From: JBMOUD01 sp049319665
Lineage (GTDB): Bacteria; Pseudomonadota; Gammaproteobacteria; Enterobacterales; Enterobacteriaceae
DNA: 64,000 nt
Assembly: GCF_049319665.1 (NCBI RefSeq)
Contig: NZ_JBMOUD010000001.1
Span: forward strand, 620,001-684,000
Direction: 5' to 3'
Shown here: positions 1 through 9,317 of the stretch, in pieces
Numbering within the stretch: the stretch's first letter is position 1
How the letters are laid out: each line of letters opens with the position of its first letter
The notes under the pieces: model-generated
The model's input: the letters and a program-made list of their open reading frames with translations, nothing else
What the model was told of the DNA's origin: nothing
Databases searched by the model: none
Made by a program: the position numbers and the translations under genes

Positions 1-166
1 GATTAATATTGAGCAGCAAACCGAAGGCAACGCCTAGCAAGGAAGCATGGGCCAGGGTATCACCAAAATAAGACATGCGACGCCAAACGACGAAAGAGCC
101 TAATGGGCCCGCTGCCGTTGCCAACATAATGCCTGCCAGCCAGCCGGGAAATAATAACTCAATCAT
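1..166 (-). CDS. znuB: Zinc ABC transporter permease ZnuB (5' part, cut by window edge)
   Basis: Only the first 55 codons lie in the window. They encode a hydrophobic N-terminus beginning MIELLFPGWLAGIML and containing FVVWRRMSYFGDTLAHAS, which is typical of ZnuB, the inner-membrane channel of the high-affinity zinc importer. The ATG overlaps the 3' end of znuC by 8 bp, so the two are translated from one znuCB message. Identification rests on this N-terminus and on the znuC/znuA neighbours. Confidence 0.9.
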   Translation of the reverse strand, partial: MIELLFPGWLAGIMLATAAGPLGSFVVWRRMSYFGDTLAHASLLGVAFGLLLNIN

Positions 167-935
167 GTGTAACGTCCCCGGCATTTCCCAATTCTTTACT
201 GCGTAACACGATTTTTCCTCGTAGATCATGGCGATGATTATGCTGATGGCGGTAAATTGCCAATTGCTCGGCTCCGCGGTTGCCAAACATGGCGATAAAC
301 TTCGGATGCATTGACACCACTTCTGGTGAACCGGAACAGCAAATATGCTGATTAAGGCATAGCACCTCATCGGTTTTAGCCATCACCAAATGTAAGTCGT
401 GCGATACCATTAACACCGCGCAATTAAGTTCAAGGCGCAGTTGGTTGATCAAGTCATATAACGCCACCTGGCCGTTGACATCAACGCCTTGGGTTGGCTC
501 GTCTAAGACTAACAACTGAGGTTTATTGAGCAGCGCACGTGCTAACAGTACCCGCTGGTTTTCACCACCAGATAGCTTTTGCATCGGTTGATCAATGAGA
601 TGTCCGGCCTGAACTCTTTTTAATGCTGGCAGAATATCGGCTGTTTTAACGCCGGGCTTGAGTCGCATAAAGCGCTCAACGGTTAAAGGCAGAGTCGTGT
701 CGAGAAATAATTTTTGCGGGACATAGCCTATTTTCAGGCCAGGAACGTGCGTCTGCTTGCCACTGGTGGGAGCAATTAACCCCAGAACAATACGCACTAA
801 GGTTGATTTACCGGCACCATTGGGGCCTAACAGGGTCAATATTTTCCCGGCTTGTAATTCTAAGGAGATATTTGATAGCACCAAGCGATCGCCAAAGCGG
901 ACTGAAATATTTTCTAGCGTTGCGAGAGTTGACAT
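159..935 (-). CDS. znuC: Zinc ABC transporter ATPase ZnuC
   Basis: This is the ATP-hydrolysing cytoplasmic subunit of the ZnuABC zinc importer. The 258-residue protein has a Walker A motif GPNGAGKST (about residues 37-45), the ABC signature LSGGENQRV (about 121-129) and a Walker B LLVLDEPTQG with a downstream switch histidine (SHDLH). A His-containing C-terminal tail (IYRHQHNHRHD) is usual for ZnuC. It is co-transcribed with znuB and divergent from znuA across a Zur operator, the same arrangement as in E. coli. Confidence 0.97.
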   Translation of the reverse strand: MSTLATLENISVRFGDRLVLSNISLELQAGKILTLLGPNGAGKSTLVRIVLGLIAPTSGKQTHVPGLKIGYVPQKLFLDTTLPLTVERFMRLKPGVKTADILPALKRVQAGHLIDQPMQKLSGGENQRVLLARALLNKPQLLVLDEPTQGVDVNGQVALYDLINQLRLELNCAVLMVSHDLHLVMAKTDEVLCLNQHICCSGSPEVVSMHPKFIAMFGNRGAEQLAIYRHQHNHRHDLRGKIVLRSKELGNAGDVTHD

Positions 936-961
936 TGTTATTAAGTCTTACAAATTGAATC

Positions 962-982
962 AAATGTTATAATATTGCATTT
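962..982. promoter_or_regulatory. Zur operator between znuC and znuA
   Basis: A palindrome with half-sites AAATG and CATTT surrounds an ATAnTAT core and is centred on 972. It lies between the divergent znuC and znuA starts and closely resembles the known E. coli znu Zur box, which contains AAATGTTATAATATCACA. One Zur dimer site here would shut off both arms of the operon when zinc is plentiful. The palindrome is seen directly; the regulation is inferred from the family. Confidence 0.85.
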
Positions 983-1056
983 TGAGAGGAATAACTATCT
1001 GCATTCCATCAAATAAAGCTTCTGTTTTAATAAATCAGGAATGACATCAATAAATC

Positions 1057-1986
1057 ATGGATAAATTCACGATGAGTCAGAAATTTTTATCTTCCAAGCG
1101 TTCATTATTCGCTGTGGTATTACTAGGGCTTAGTACTTTTACTGCTGGCGCTGATGCGACAGTTCTTACTTCTATCCGGCCATTAGGTTTTATCGCTTCG
1201 GCGATTGCTGACGGTGTTACGCCGACGGAAGTATTACTGCCTGATGGCGCATCTCCCCATGATTACGCGTTACGTCCTTCCGATTTACAACGCATGCGCA
1301 GTGCTGATTTAGTGGTGTGGATTGGGCCAGAAATGGAGGCCTTCATGACTAAATCTATTGCGCAGCTACCTCCTAATCGGGTGGTTGAAGTCGCCGCTAT
1401 TCCACAAGTTCATGAATTGTTGCTCAAAGGCGAAGACGATGATGACCACGATCATGATGGGCATCATCATGGTGATTACAATATGCACCTTTGGCTCTCT
1501 CCGCAGGCTGCAAAATTTGCAGCAATAAACATTCACGATCGGCTAGTTAAACTGATGCCGCAGCAAAAAAGTAAATTAGATGCAAACTTGGTGCAATTTA
1601 CTGAGCAATTGACACAAGTTGACACAAAGCTTGCTACTATGCTGCAACCTGTTCAGGGGAAGGGATATTTTGTTTTTCACGATGCCTACGGCTACTTTGA
1701 AAAACACTTTGGTCTGTCGCCGTTAGGGCACTTTACCATCAATCCCGCCATTCAACCTGGTGCACAGCGTTTACATCAAATTCGAACACAGTTGGTTGAG
1801 CACAAAGCGGTCTGCGTTTTTGCTGAGCCACAATTCAGGCCAGCCGTAATTAAGACCGTTGCTCAAGGAACAACAGTGCGTATGGGCACATTGGATCCGC
1901 TAGGCAGCGGGATCGTACTAGGTAAGGACAGCTACGTGAACTTCTTGTCACAGCTGGCAAACGAGTACGTGAGCTGCCTGAAGTAA
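1057..1986 (+). CDS. znuA: Periplasmic zinc-binding protein ZnuA
   Basis: This is the solute-binding component of ZnuABC, which captures Zn2+ in the periplasm. The N-terminus is a Sec signal peptide (LFAVVLLGLSTFTAGADA). It is followed by LRPLGFIASAIADGVTPTEVLLPDGASPHDY-type ZnuA sequence supplying the first zinc histidine, and by an acidic His-rich loop (residues about 126-138, DDDDHDHDGHHHG) just before NMHLWLSP. FHDAYGYFEKHFG carries another conserved histidine region. An ATG 15 bp downstream (1072) is an equally plausible start. Neither has a strong ribosome-binding site. Confidence 0.96.
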   Translation: MDKFTMSQKFLSSKRSLFAVVLLGLSTFTAGADATVLTSIRPLGFIASAIADGVTPTEVLLPDGASPHDYALRPSDLQRMRSADLVVWIGPEMEAFMTKSIAQLPPNRVVEVAAIPQVHELLLKGEDDDDHDHDGHHHGDYNMHLWLSPQAAKFAAINIHDRLVKLMPQQKSKLDANLVQFTEQLTQVDTKLATMLQPVQGKGYFVFHDAYGYFEKHFGLSPLGHFTINPAIQPGAQRLHQIRTQLVEHKAVCVFAEPQFRPAVIKTVAQGTTVRMGTLDPLGSGIVLGKDSYVNFLSQLANEYVSCLK

Positions 1987-2006
1987 GCTTATAAGGATAG
2001 TTCCAC

Positions 2007-3335
2007 GTGCAGTTGATCTCTCGTTCTATTGCTCAGGCGTTGAATACATTCAATACCTTGCCAAGACCCCACCGAGTGATGGTGGGGTCACTTACTGTTA
2101 TTACCTTCGCTATTGCCGTTTGGAAACCTTTTGTTTATCACCCTGAAGACAATCCGATCGCCAAACATATTGAGCTCAGTAATGAACAGACGCGAACCTT
2201 ATTACCTGAGGCGAGCGAACCTCTTGACCAAACATTACCTGATGCCGATATTCCACAAGATGATTTGGATGAAAAGGTTGAGAACGAAAAGGGCGTCCAT
2301 GAGTATGTTGTTTCAACAGGCGATACGCTAAGTAGTATCCTTAACCAGTACGGCATTGATATGTCGGATATTTCTGCGTTAGCTGCGCAAAATACCGATC
2401 TGCGTAATCTGAAGGTCGGACAACAATTGTCCTGGACACTCACTGATAACGGCGATTTGCAGCGTTTAACGTGGGAGAAGTCCCGTCGCGAAACCTATAC
2501 TTATGACCGCACGGCTAATGGTGGCTTTAAAGCCTCGTTAGACCGGTTGAAAGGGGAATGGTCGGATACTGTCTTGAAAGGCAAAGTTAACGGGAGTTTC
2601 GTTAGCAGTGCGAAAGATGCAGGGTTGAGCAGTGCAGAAATCAGCTCGATAGTTAAAGCGTTACAGTGGCAGTTGGATTTCCGTAAGTTGCGCAAAGGTG
2701 ATGAGTTTTCAGTTTTAATGTCGCGCGAAATTCTTGACGGCAAAACAGAACAAGGTCAGTTGCAGGGCGTTCGTATGCATACCGGCGGCAAAGATTATTA
2801 CGCTATCCGTGCCGATGACGGTAAGTTCTATGACCGCGCAGGTAGCGGTTTAGCCCGTGGTTTTATGCGCTTCCCTACAATTAAGCAGTATCGTGTCTCC
2901 TCCAACTTTAATCCTCGTCGTGTTAATCCCGTTACCGGTCGTATCGCACCGCATCGTGGCGTTGATTTTGCTGTGCCTATTGGCACGCCAGTCTTGGCGG
3001 TTGGTGATGGTGAAGTCGTGATCGCCAAAAATGGCGGGGCGGCAGGTAATTACGTGGCTATTCGTCATGGGCGTCAATACATGACCCGCTATATGCACCT
3101 GCGCAAAGCATTGGTTAAACCCGGCCAAAAGGTGAAGCGCGGCGATCGCATTGCGCTATCGGGTAATACCGGACGGTCTACTGGCCCACACCTACATTTT
3201 GAAATCTGGATTAATAACCTCGCAGTTAACCCCCTAACGGCCAAACTCCCTCGCACCGAAGGCCTCAGCGGCGGCGACCGTAAAGCCTACCTGGCAAGAG
3301 TGAGTGAAGTTGTCCCTCAGTTGAAGCTGCTTTAA
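2007..3335 (+). CDS. mepM: Murein DD-endopeptidase MepM (YebA)
   Basis: This is a zinc metallopeptidase of family M23 that cuts D-Ala-mDAP cross-links so that new peptidoglycan can be inserted. The 442-residue protein has an N-terminal membrane anchor (about 25-45), a LysM domain (about 98-145, HEYVVSTGDTLSSIL) and a C-terminal M23 domain with HRGVDFA (about 314) and HLHFEIW (about 395), which hold the metal-binding His/Asp/His. The start is GTG, matched by alignment to the E. coli N-terminus. It lies 20 bp after znuA, as in E. coli. Confidence 0.96.
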   Translation: MQLISRSIAQALNTFNTLPRPHRVMVGSLTVITFAIAVWKPFVYHPEDNPIAKHIELSNEQTRTLLPEASEPLDQTLPDADIPQDDLDEKVENEKGVHEYVVSTGDTLSSILNQYGIDMSDISALAAQNTDLRNLKVGQQLSWTLTDNGDLQRLTWEKSRRETYTYDRTANGGFKASLDRLKGEWSDTVLKGKVNGSFVSSAKDAGLSSAEISSIVKALQWQLDFRKLRKGDEFSVLMSREILDGKTEQGQLQGVRMHTGGKDYYAIRADDGKFYDRAGSGLARGFMRFPTIKQYRVSSNFNPRRVNPVTGRIAPHRGVDFAVPIGTPVLAVGDGEVVIAKNGGAAGNYVAIRHGRQYMTRYMHLRKALVKPGQKVKRGDRIALSGNTGRSTGPHLHFEIWINNLAVNPLTAKLPRTEGLSGGDRKAYLARVSEVVPQLKLL

Positions 3336-3373
3336 TTTCAGCTCAGATGACTCGCCAGTGACTCCTATCTAAA

Positions 3374-3410
3374 ATCAAGATATAGGGTATTGACCTGTAT
3401 CTTGATGTTT
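3374..3410 (+). terminator. Hairpin after mepM
   Basis: A 13-bp stem (ATCAAGATATAGG pairing with CCTGTATCTTGAT, one G-U pair) with a 7-nt loop is followed by GTTTATT. It lies 40 bp after the mepM stop and is probably a terminator with a short U tract. Confidence 0.6.
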
Positions 3411-3522
3411 ATTGGGGAATCGCGATGAATATTGCCAGCTTTTGGCCTGGCTAAGCGACATTCGTTGCAAAATAATTCGTTGCATTTATCATTGGAAAAT
3501 TGATTGAAGTAAGAGTGTTAGA

Positions 3523-4494
3523 ATGCAACCAGAAAAAAAATCGAATGTGGAATTTATCCCTCAATTCCAGAAAGCTTTTTATCACCCACGTTATTGGGGT
3601 GTATGGCTAGGCGTTGGGGCGATGGCTGGTATAGCAATGGTACCGGCGCGCTTAAGGGATCCTATTCTCGGCGGTTTGGGGCGGCTGGCGGGGAAGTTGG
3701 CTAAAGGAGCCCGCCGACGTGCGCGAATTAATCTGTTCTATTGCATGCCAGAACGCACTGAAGCCGAGCGCGAAAAAATTATTGATGACATGTTCGCTAC
3801 TGCGCCGCAATCAATGGTGCTAATGGCCGAACTTGCCTGTCGTGATCCCCAAAAGGTTCTTAGCCGGGTGCGTTGGCATGGCAAAGAGATTATCGATCAA
3901 TTGCAGCAGGAAGGTAAAAACGTGATCTTCTTGGTGCCACACGGTTGGGCGGTGGATATCCCAGCGATGCTTATGGCGTCGACTGGGCAGAAAATGGCCG
4001 CCATGTTCCATAATCAAAAAAATCCGCTGACTGATTATTTATGGAATACAGTACGCCGTCGTTTTGGTGGCCGGATGCATGCGCGTGATGATGGTATCAA
4101 ACCTTTTATCAGCTCAGTTCGCCAAGGCTATTGGGGATATTATCTTCCCGATCAGGATCACGGTGCCGAGCACAGCGAATTTGTCGATTTTTTTGCAACT
4201 TATAAAGCAACGTTGCCAGCGGTAGGCCGGTTAATGAAAGTTTGCCGCGCTGATATCGTGCCCTTGTTCCCGGTTTACGATGGTAAAAATAATCGCCTAG
4301 ATATCTATATCAAGCCACCGATGCATGATTTGGCAACAGCGGATGATAATCAAATTGCCCGGCGCATGAATGAAGAGGTTGAAGTATTGGTCGGGCCGAG
4401 CCCTGAGCAATATACCTGGATACTAAAATTGCTCAAAACCAGAAGGCCAGGTGAAGAAGAGCCATATTGTCGTGATGAGCTCTATCCTAAATAA
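3523..4494 (+). CDS. lpxM: Lipid A myristoyl/lauroyl acyltransferase LpxM (MsbB)
   Basis: This enzyme adds the last secondary acyl chain to Kdo2-lipid A at the inner membrane. The 323-residue protein has the LpxL/LpxM acyltransferase HX4D signature in HGWAVDIP (about residues 146-151), an N-terminal hydrophobic stretch and the family blocks FHNQKNPLTDYLWN and YYLPDQDHG. Its place between mepM and pykA is the E. coli order. It converges with pykA on a shared terminator. Confidence 0.96.
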   Translation: MQPEKKSNVEFIPQFQKAFYHPRYWGVWLGVGAMAGIAMVPARLRDPILGGLGRLAGKLAKGARRRARINLFYCMPERTEAEREKIIDDMFATAPQSMVLMAELACRDPQKVLSRVRWHGKEIIDQLQQEGKNVIFLVPHGWAVDIPAMLMASTGQKMAAMFHNQKNPLTDYLWNTVRRRFGGRMHARDDGIKPFISSVRQGYWGYYLPDQDHGAEHSEFVDFFATYKATLPAVGRLMKVCRADIVPLFPVYDGKNNRLDIYIKPPMHDLATADDNQIARRMNEEVEVLVGPSPEQYTWILKLLKTRRPGEEEPYCRDELYPK

Positions 4495-4516
4495 GCTTCT
4501 CTTGCCGTAGGGTATA

Positions 4517-4556
4517 AAAAAACCGGGCGTTGCTAGCATGCAATGCCCGGTTTTTT
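4517..4556. terminator. Bidirectional terminator between lpxM and pykA
   Basis: An 11-12 bp GC-rich stem (ACCGGGCGTTG with CAATGCCCGGT, one G-U pair) is flanked by an A run on the left and a T run on the right. It can therefore stop transcription from both convergent genes. Confidence 0.9.
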
Positions 4557-4579
4557 ATGCGCTATGGTGATCCGTGAGA

Positions 4580-6022
4580 TTACTCTACGCGTAATACCCG
4601 GCTGGTATTAGTGGTACCTGGGGTGCTCATGACATCACCCTGAGTTACGACCACTAAATCGCCAGAGACTAAGAAGCCTTTGTCACGTAGCAAATTCGCT
4701 GCACCGACTGCTGCCGCAACACCGTCACCGTCACTGTCAAAGAATACCGGCGTTACGCCACGATATAAGGCAGTCAGGTTTAACGTGTGCTCATGGCGAG
4801 ACATGGCGAAAATAGGTAAACCAGAACTGATGCGCGACATCATCAAGGTGGTTCTGCCAGATTCTGTCAGGGAAATAATCGCGCTAATTCCTTTCAAGTG
4901 GTTAGCGGTATACATCGAGGACATAGCGATCATTTCTTCGATATTATCGAATTCGACATCCAGACGGTGTTTGGACACATTAATGCTTGGGATCTTTTCA
5001 GCTCCCAGGCAAACGCGCGCCATGGCAGCAACGGTTTCCGCAGGATACTGACCCGCCGCAGTCTCTGCTGAAAGCATCACTGCATCGCTGCCATCCAACA
5101 CGGCGTTGGCAACGTCCATGACTTCCGCACGTGTTGGCATCGGGTTGGTGATCATCGATTCCATCATTTGAGTGGCAGTGATGACGACACGGTTAAGTGT
5201 ACGCGCACGGCTGATGAGTTTTTTCTGGATACCTACCAACTCAGGGTCGCCAATTTCGACGCCAAGGTCACCACGCGCCACCATGACAACATCGGAGGCG
5301 AGAATAATATCATCCATCGCCGCCTCAGAAGCGACCGCTTCGGCACGTTCAACTTTTGAGACGATTTTGGCATTACAACCTGCATCGCGGGCCAAGCGAC
5401 GGGCATAATTGAGGTCTTCGCCGGTGCGAGGGAAAGAGACGGCCAAATAGTCGACGCCAATTTTGGCGGCAGTAATGATATCGGCCTTATCTTTCTCGGT
5501 CAGCGCTTCAGCAGAAAGTCCGCCGCCGAGCTTGTTGATCCCTTTGTTGTTTGACAACGGACCGCCGACAGTGACCTCGGTGAACACTTTGCTGGCTTGA
5601 ACTTCTAGGACTTTTAACTGCACACGGCCGTCATCGAGCAGCAAAATATCGCCAGGAACGACATCGGCTGGCAGTCCTTTATAATCGATACCGACTTTTT
5701 CTTTGTCACCTTCGCCTTTAGCCATGTTGGCGTCTAGCAGGAATTTATCACCAATATTTAAGAAGATCTTACCTTCTCTAAATGTGGATACGCGAATTTT
5801 CGGGCCTTGCAGATCGCCGAGGATAGCTACGTGGCGACCTAATTTTGCAGCAATTGCCCGTACTTTATTGGCACGTAGCAAATGGTCTTCAGCGGTACCG
5901 TGAGAGAAATTAAGGCGGACGACGTTAGCACCGGCGGCAATAATCTTTTCGAGATTATTGTCGCGATCGGTTGCCGGGCCGAGGGTGGTAACAATTTTAG
6001 TTCTTCTGAGCCTTCTGGACAT
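4580..6022 (-). CDS. pykA: Pyruvate kinase II PykA
   Basis: This enzyme makes pyruvate and ATP from phosphoenolpyruvate and ADP. At 480 residues it is the length of E. coli PykA. It carries the N-terminal KIVTTLGPATD, the substrate block VRLNFSHG, the active-site signature around ISKVERAEA and the cation/substrate block MVARGDLGVEI, followed by TQMMESM. It lies downstream of hexR in the same direction. A weak HexR-like half site (TGTAGTTAAA at 6088-6097) sits upstream of its start; E. coli HexR also acts on pyk genes. Confidence 0.97.
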   Translation of the reverse strand: MSRRLRRTKIVTTLGPATDRDNNLEKIIAAGANVVRLNFSHGTAEDHLLRANKVRAIAAKLGRHVAILGDLQGPKIRVSTFREGKIFLNIGDKFLLDANMAKGEGDKEKVGIDYKGLPADVVPGDILLLDDGRVQLKVLEVQASKVFTEVTVGGPLSNNKGINKLGGGLSAEALTEKDKADIITAAKIGVDYLAVSFPRTGEDLNYARRLARDAGCNAKIVSKVERAEAVASEAAMDDIILASDVVMVARGDLGVEIGDPELVGIQKKLISRARTLNRVVITATQMMESMITNPMPTRAEVMDVANAVLDGSDAVMLSAETAAGQYPAETVAAMARVCLGAEKIPSINVSKHRLDVEFDNIEEMIAMSSMYTANHLKGISAIISLTESGRTTLMMSRISSGLPIFAMSRHEHTLNLTALYRGVTPVFFDSDGDGVAAAVGAANLLRDKGFLVSGDLVVVTQGDVMSTPGTTNTSRVLRVE

Positions 6023-6108
6023 GGTTTACTCCGTTGACGAGTGCTGCGTTTTAATTAAAATCGGTGCAAATAAAGTGTTTTGAAGCATGTAGTTAAAAAA
6101 TTGTGCCG

Positions 6109-6999
6109 TTAAAAAGTACTATCTTGTTCTTTGCTCACCACGGGAGGGATATTGATACCTTTTTCAAGGCGTGAGTCTTTTAACGCATCTTTAACCCGTT
6201 TGAGGTTATCTCTAAATTTTGTTCCGCGGCGTAATGTGAAACCGGTGGCGAGTACATCGATAAGCGTCAGCTGTGCTAATCGCGATACCATCGGCATATA
6301 AATATCGGTGTCTTCGGGAACGTCTAGTAGCAGCGCCAGCGTCGCTTCATAGGCAAGTGGCGTGTTATGAGAGGTGATGGCCAGAACCGTAGCATCGTTA
6401 GCACGAGCTAGTTGTGCCAGTTCGACTAAGTTTTTCGTGCGGCCGGTGTGCGAAATTAACACGATAACGTCACCTTCGCCCGAATTCATACAGCTCATTC
6501 GTTGCATTACGATATCATCCAAATACAGGATTGGGATGTTGAAACGGAAAAACTTGTTCATGGCATCATGCGCGACAGCAGCTGACGCCCCAAGGCCGAA
6601 AAATGAAATCTTTTTCGCTTGGGTTAGAAGGTCGACAGCTCTATTTATTGCATTGATATCAATACTTTTTTTAACCTGCTCAAGTCCCGCCATTGCAGAC
6701 TCGAAGATTTTGTCAGTGTAAGAATTAACGCTGTCAGTTTCTTCAACGTTACGGTTTACGTAAGGCGTTCCTGTCGCCAAGCTTTGTGCTAGCTGCAACT
6801 TGAAATCAGGGAAGCCTTTTGTTTCCAAACGGCGGCAAAATCGGTTGACGGTCGGTTCACTGACATTAGCCAATTTTGCTAATGCTGCAATACTGGAATG
6901 GATAGCCGTTTGTGGAGACGCGAGAATAGTTTCAGCAACTTTACGTTCTGATTTGCTGAGAACATCTAAGTGGCTCTGAATTTTTTCCAGTGTATTCAT
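6109..6999 (-). CDS. hexR: RpiR-family transcriptional regulator HexR
   Basis: HexR represses zwf and other central sugar genes and is released by 2-keto-3-deoxy-6-phosphogluconate. The 296-residue protein has an N-terminal RpiR helix-turn-helix (about 1-77, LAKLANVSEPTVNRFCRRL) and a SIS sugar-phosphate-binding domain (about 125-255, FFGLGASAAVAHD, ISHTGRTKN). It is divergent from zwf and upstream of pykA, the standard enterobacterial arrangement. Confidence 0.96.
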   Translation of the reverse strand: MNTLEKIQSHLDVLSKSERKVAETILASPQTAIHSSIAALAKLANVSEPTVNRFCRRLETKGFPDFKLQLAQSLATGTPYVNRNVEETDSVNSYTDKIFESAMAGLEQVKKSIDINAINRAVDLLTQAKKISFFGLGASAAVAHDAMNKFFRFNIPILYLDDIVMQRMSCMNSGEGDVIVLISHTGRTKNLVELAQLARANDATVLAITSHNTPLAYEATLALLLDVPEDTDIYMPMVSRLAQLTLIDVLATGFTLRRGTKFRDNLKRVKDALKDSRLEKGINIPPVVSKEQDSTF

Positions 7000-7351
7000 A
7001 AAAGTGTGCCGCTCATAGGTTTTATCGATTTCACCAAAAAGGAGAAATTGCGTCAGTTTGATGAAAATATACTACGAGCTGAAAAGGGTTGGCAGAGACA
7101 ATCTAGTGAATTATAAGCTTTTTCACCAGAGTTTGACTCAGATCTAAGTTTCAGTATGGTAAAACTAATCCAAATTTGTCATGAAATTACAAAATTTAGT
7201 GCAGTTACGGCGGCAGTTTGTTTTGTAAGACAAAAAATAGGGTTTTTAACCGGTTTTCGGAACGTTTTAGATCTGGGTTTACGTGCTCTGTCCAATCAGA
7301 GTAGAGTATCGACGAAATAAAATTACAACTATCCTGCATTAGGAGAAGAAC
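7000..7351. other. hexR-zwf divergent promoter region
   Basis: This AT-rich spacer of 352 bp has no convincing reading frame. It contains the HexR-like site at 7177-7191 and a weaker one (12 of 15) at 7313-7327, close to the zwf ribosome-binding site AGGAGAAG. Nothing else recognisable is present. Confidence 0.6.
7177..7191. promoter_or_regulatory. HexR operator upstream of zwf
   Basis: TGTCATGAAATTACA matches the enterobacterial HexR palindrome TGTAATTAAATTACA at 13 of 15 positions. It lies in the 352-bp hexR-zwf spacer, about 160 bp before the zwf ATG. The match is seen directly; binding is inferred. Confidence 0.65.
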
Positions 7352-8827
7352 ATGGCGGTAAACCAACCAGCCCAGGCGTGTGACCTGGTTATTTTCGGTG
7401 CTAAAGGCGATCTCGCGCGTCGTAAGCTATTGCCTTCCCTGTATCAGTTAGAAAAATCAGGTCACATTCATCCTGATACCAAAATCATTGGTGTGGGACG
7501 TGCGGAGTGGGACAAAGCTGCTTATGTTGAAGTCGTTAAAGAAGCGCTGACGACTTTCATGAAAGAAAAACTTGACCCAGAACTGTGGGAAAAACTGAGC
7601 TCACGTTTGGAGTTCTGTAATCTTGATGTTAATGACCTCCAGCATTTCAATCGTTTAGGTGAAATGCTGGATGTAGAGAACCGTGCGACCATTAACTACT
7701 TTGCGATGCCACCGAGCACCTTCGCTGCTATCTGTAAAGGTTTGGGTGAAGCAGGGCTTAATAAAGAACCTGCTCGCGTTGTCATGGAAAAACCGCTGGG
7801 TACCGACTTGGAATCCTCGCGCGTAATCAACGACGGCGTAGCACAGTATTTCAATGAGTCACAGGTTTACCGTATCGACCACTATTTGGGTAAAGAAACG
7901 GTACTGAACCTATTGGCACTGCGTTTTGCCAACTCACTGTTTGCTAGCAACTGGGATAACCGCACAATCGATCATGTGCAGATCACTGTTGCGGAAGAAG
8001 TAGGGATTGAAGGGCGCTGGGGCTATTTTGATAAAGCCGGCCAGATGCGCGACATGATCCAGAACCACTTGCTGCAAATTTTGACCATGATTGCTATGTC
8101 ACCACCGTCAGATCTCTCGACTGACCGTATTCGTGACGAAAAAGTAAAAGTATTGCGTTCACTGCGTCGTATCGATCAATCCAACGTGCGTGAAACCACG
8201 GTACGCGGCCAATATACTGCCGGCTTCGTACAAGGCAAAAAAGTACCGGGATATCTGGAAGAGGAAGGGGCGAACAAATCTAGCAGTACCGAGACGTTCG
8301 TTTCTATCCGCGTTGATATCGACAACTGGCAGTGGGCTGGCGTGCCATTCTACCTGCGTACCGGTAAGCGTCTGCCGACCAAATGTTCAGAAGTTGTGGT
8401 TTACTTCAAAAACCCAGCAATGAACCTGTTTAGCGACTCTTATCAGCAGTTGCCGCAGAACAAATTGACCATTCGTCTGCAACCTGATGAAGGTATCGAG
8501 ATCCAAGTCCTGAACAAAGTACCTGGTCTGGAGCATAAACACCGCTTGCAAACTACCAAGCTGGACTTGAGCTTCTCCGAAACCTTCAACGAGCCGCACA
8601 TTGCCGATGCTTACGAGCGTTTGCTGCTGGAAACCATGCGTGGTATTCAAGCGCTGTTCGTACGTCGTGACGAAGTTGAAGAAGCCTGGAAATGGGTTGA
8701 TGGCATCATGAACGCATGGGCTGCTGAAAGCGAAGCACCTAAGCCTTACCAAGCTGGAACATGGGGACCGGTTGCTTCTGTCGCCATGATCACCCGCGAT
8801 GGTCGCTCATGGAATGAGTTCGGCTAA
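7352..8827 (+). CDS. zwf: Glucose-6-phosphate 1-dehydrogenase
   Basis: Zwf makes 6-phosphogluconolactone and NADPH, the entry into the pentose phosphate and Entner-Doudoroff pathways. The 491-residue protein has the N-terminal dinucleotide fold (IFGAKGDLARRKLLPSLY) and the active-site signature RIDHYLGKE (about 174-182) with its catalytic histidine region. The length equals that of E. coli Zwf. An AGGAGAAG ribosome-binding site precedes the ATG. It is probably controlled by HexR, whose gene is divergent. Confidence 0.98.
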   Translation: MAVNQPAQACDLVIFGAKGDLARRKLLPSLYQLEKSGHIHPDTKIIGVGRAEWDKAAYVEVVKEALTTFMKEKLDPELWEKLSSRLEFCNLDVNDLQHFNRLGEMLDVENRATINYFAMPPSTFAAICKGLGEAGLNKEPARVVMEKPLGTDLESSRVINDGVAQYFNESQVYRIDHYLGKETVLNLLALRFANSLFASNWDNRTIDHVQITVAEEVGIEGRWGYFDKAGQMRDMIQNHLLQILTMIAMSPPSDLSTDRIRDEKVKVLRSLRRIDQSNVRETTVRGQYTAGFVQGKKVPGYLEEEGANKSSSTETFVSIRVDIDNWQWAGVPFYLRTGKRLPTKCSEVVVYFKNPAMNLFSDSYQQLPQNKLTIRLQPDEGIEIQVLNKVPGLEHKHRLQTTKLDLSFSETFNEPHIADAYERLLLETMRGIQALFVRRDEVEEAWKWVDGIMNAWAAESEAPKPYQAGTWGPVASVAMITRDGRSWNEFG

Positions 8828-8862
8828 TATAGAGATTGCTATAATAGCGCTATCTATTTGCT

Positions 8863-8898
8863 AAATCGGGCGGCCTAAGGGTCGCCCGATTTTTTTTT
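8863..8898 (+). terminator. Rho-independent terminator after zwf
   Basis: A stem of ATCGGGCGGCC with GGTCGCCCGAT (one G-U pair) and a 4-nt loop is followed by nine T residues, 36 bp after the zwf stop. Confidence 0.92.
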
Positions 8899-8919
8899 GC
8901 CGAGTGTGAGTTTGCCAAC

Positions 8920-9264
8920 TTAACGCGCAGCAATAATCTTGATTTCAATCTTATATTTAGGATTCATCAGATTGGCTTGTACGGTACAACGTACCGGCGC
9001 ATTGCCTGGCGACACCCAGGCATCCCAGGCTTTGTTCATTGCCTGAAAATCACTTTTCTCGACCAAAAACAGCGTCGCATCTAAAATTTTGCTCTTATCG
9101 CTACCAACTTCAGCCAGTACGGCATCAATAATCGCCAGTGTTTCTGCCGTTTGCGCTTCAGCATCGGCATCCAGATTTTCTGGTACGGCAGTGTAGTAAA
9201 CGACGTCATTGTGGATAACAACATCAGACATGCGAGGTTCGGGTCTGATACGTTCGATAGTCAT
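8920..9264 (-). CDS. yoaB: RidA-family protein YoaB
   Basis: This is a 114-residue protein of the RidA/YER057c/UK114 family, whose best-known members hydrolyse reactive enamine/imine intermediates. It has the family C-terminal pattern APVRCTVQANLMNPKYKIEIKIIA with the conserved arginine. It converges with zwf and is divergent from yoaA, as yoaB is in E. coli. The exact substrate of the YoaB subgroup cannot be read from sequence. Confidence 0.85.
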   Translation of the reverse strand: MTIERIRPEPRMSDVVIHNDVVYYTAVPENLDADAEAQTAETLAIIDAVLAEVGSDKSKILDATLFLVEKSDFQAMNKAWDAWVSPGNAPVRCTVQANLMNPKYKIEIKIIAAR

Positions 9265-9317
9265 GAAATTACTCCTAATATTGACCTTATTATACAGGCC
9301 GCTAGGGTATCACATTC

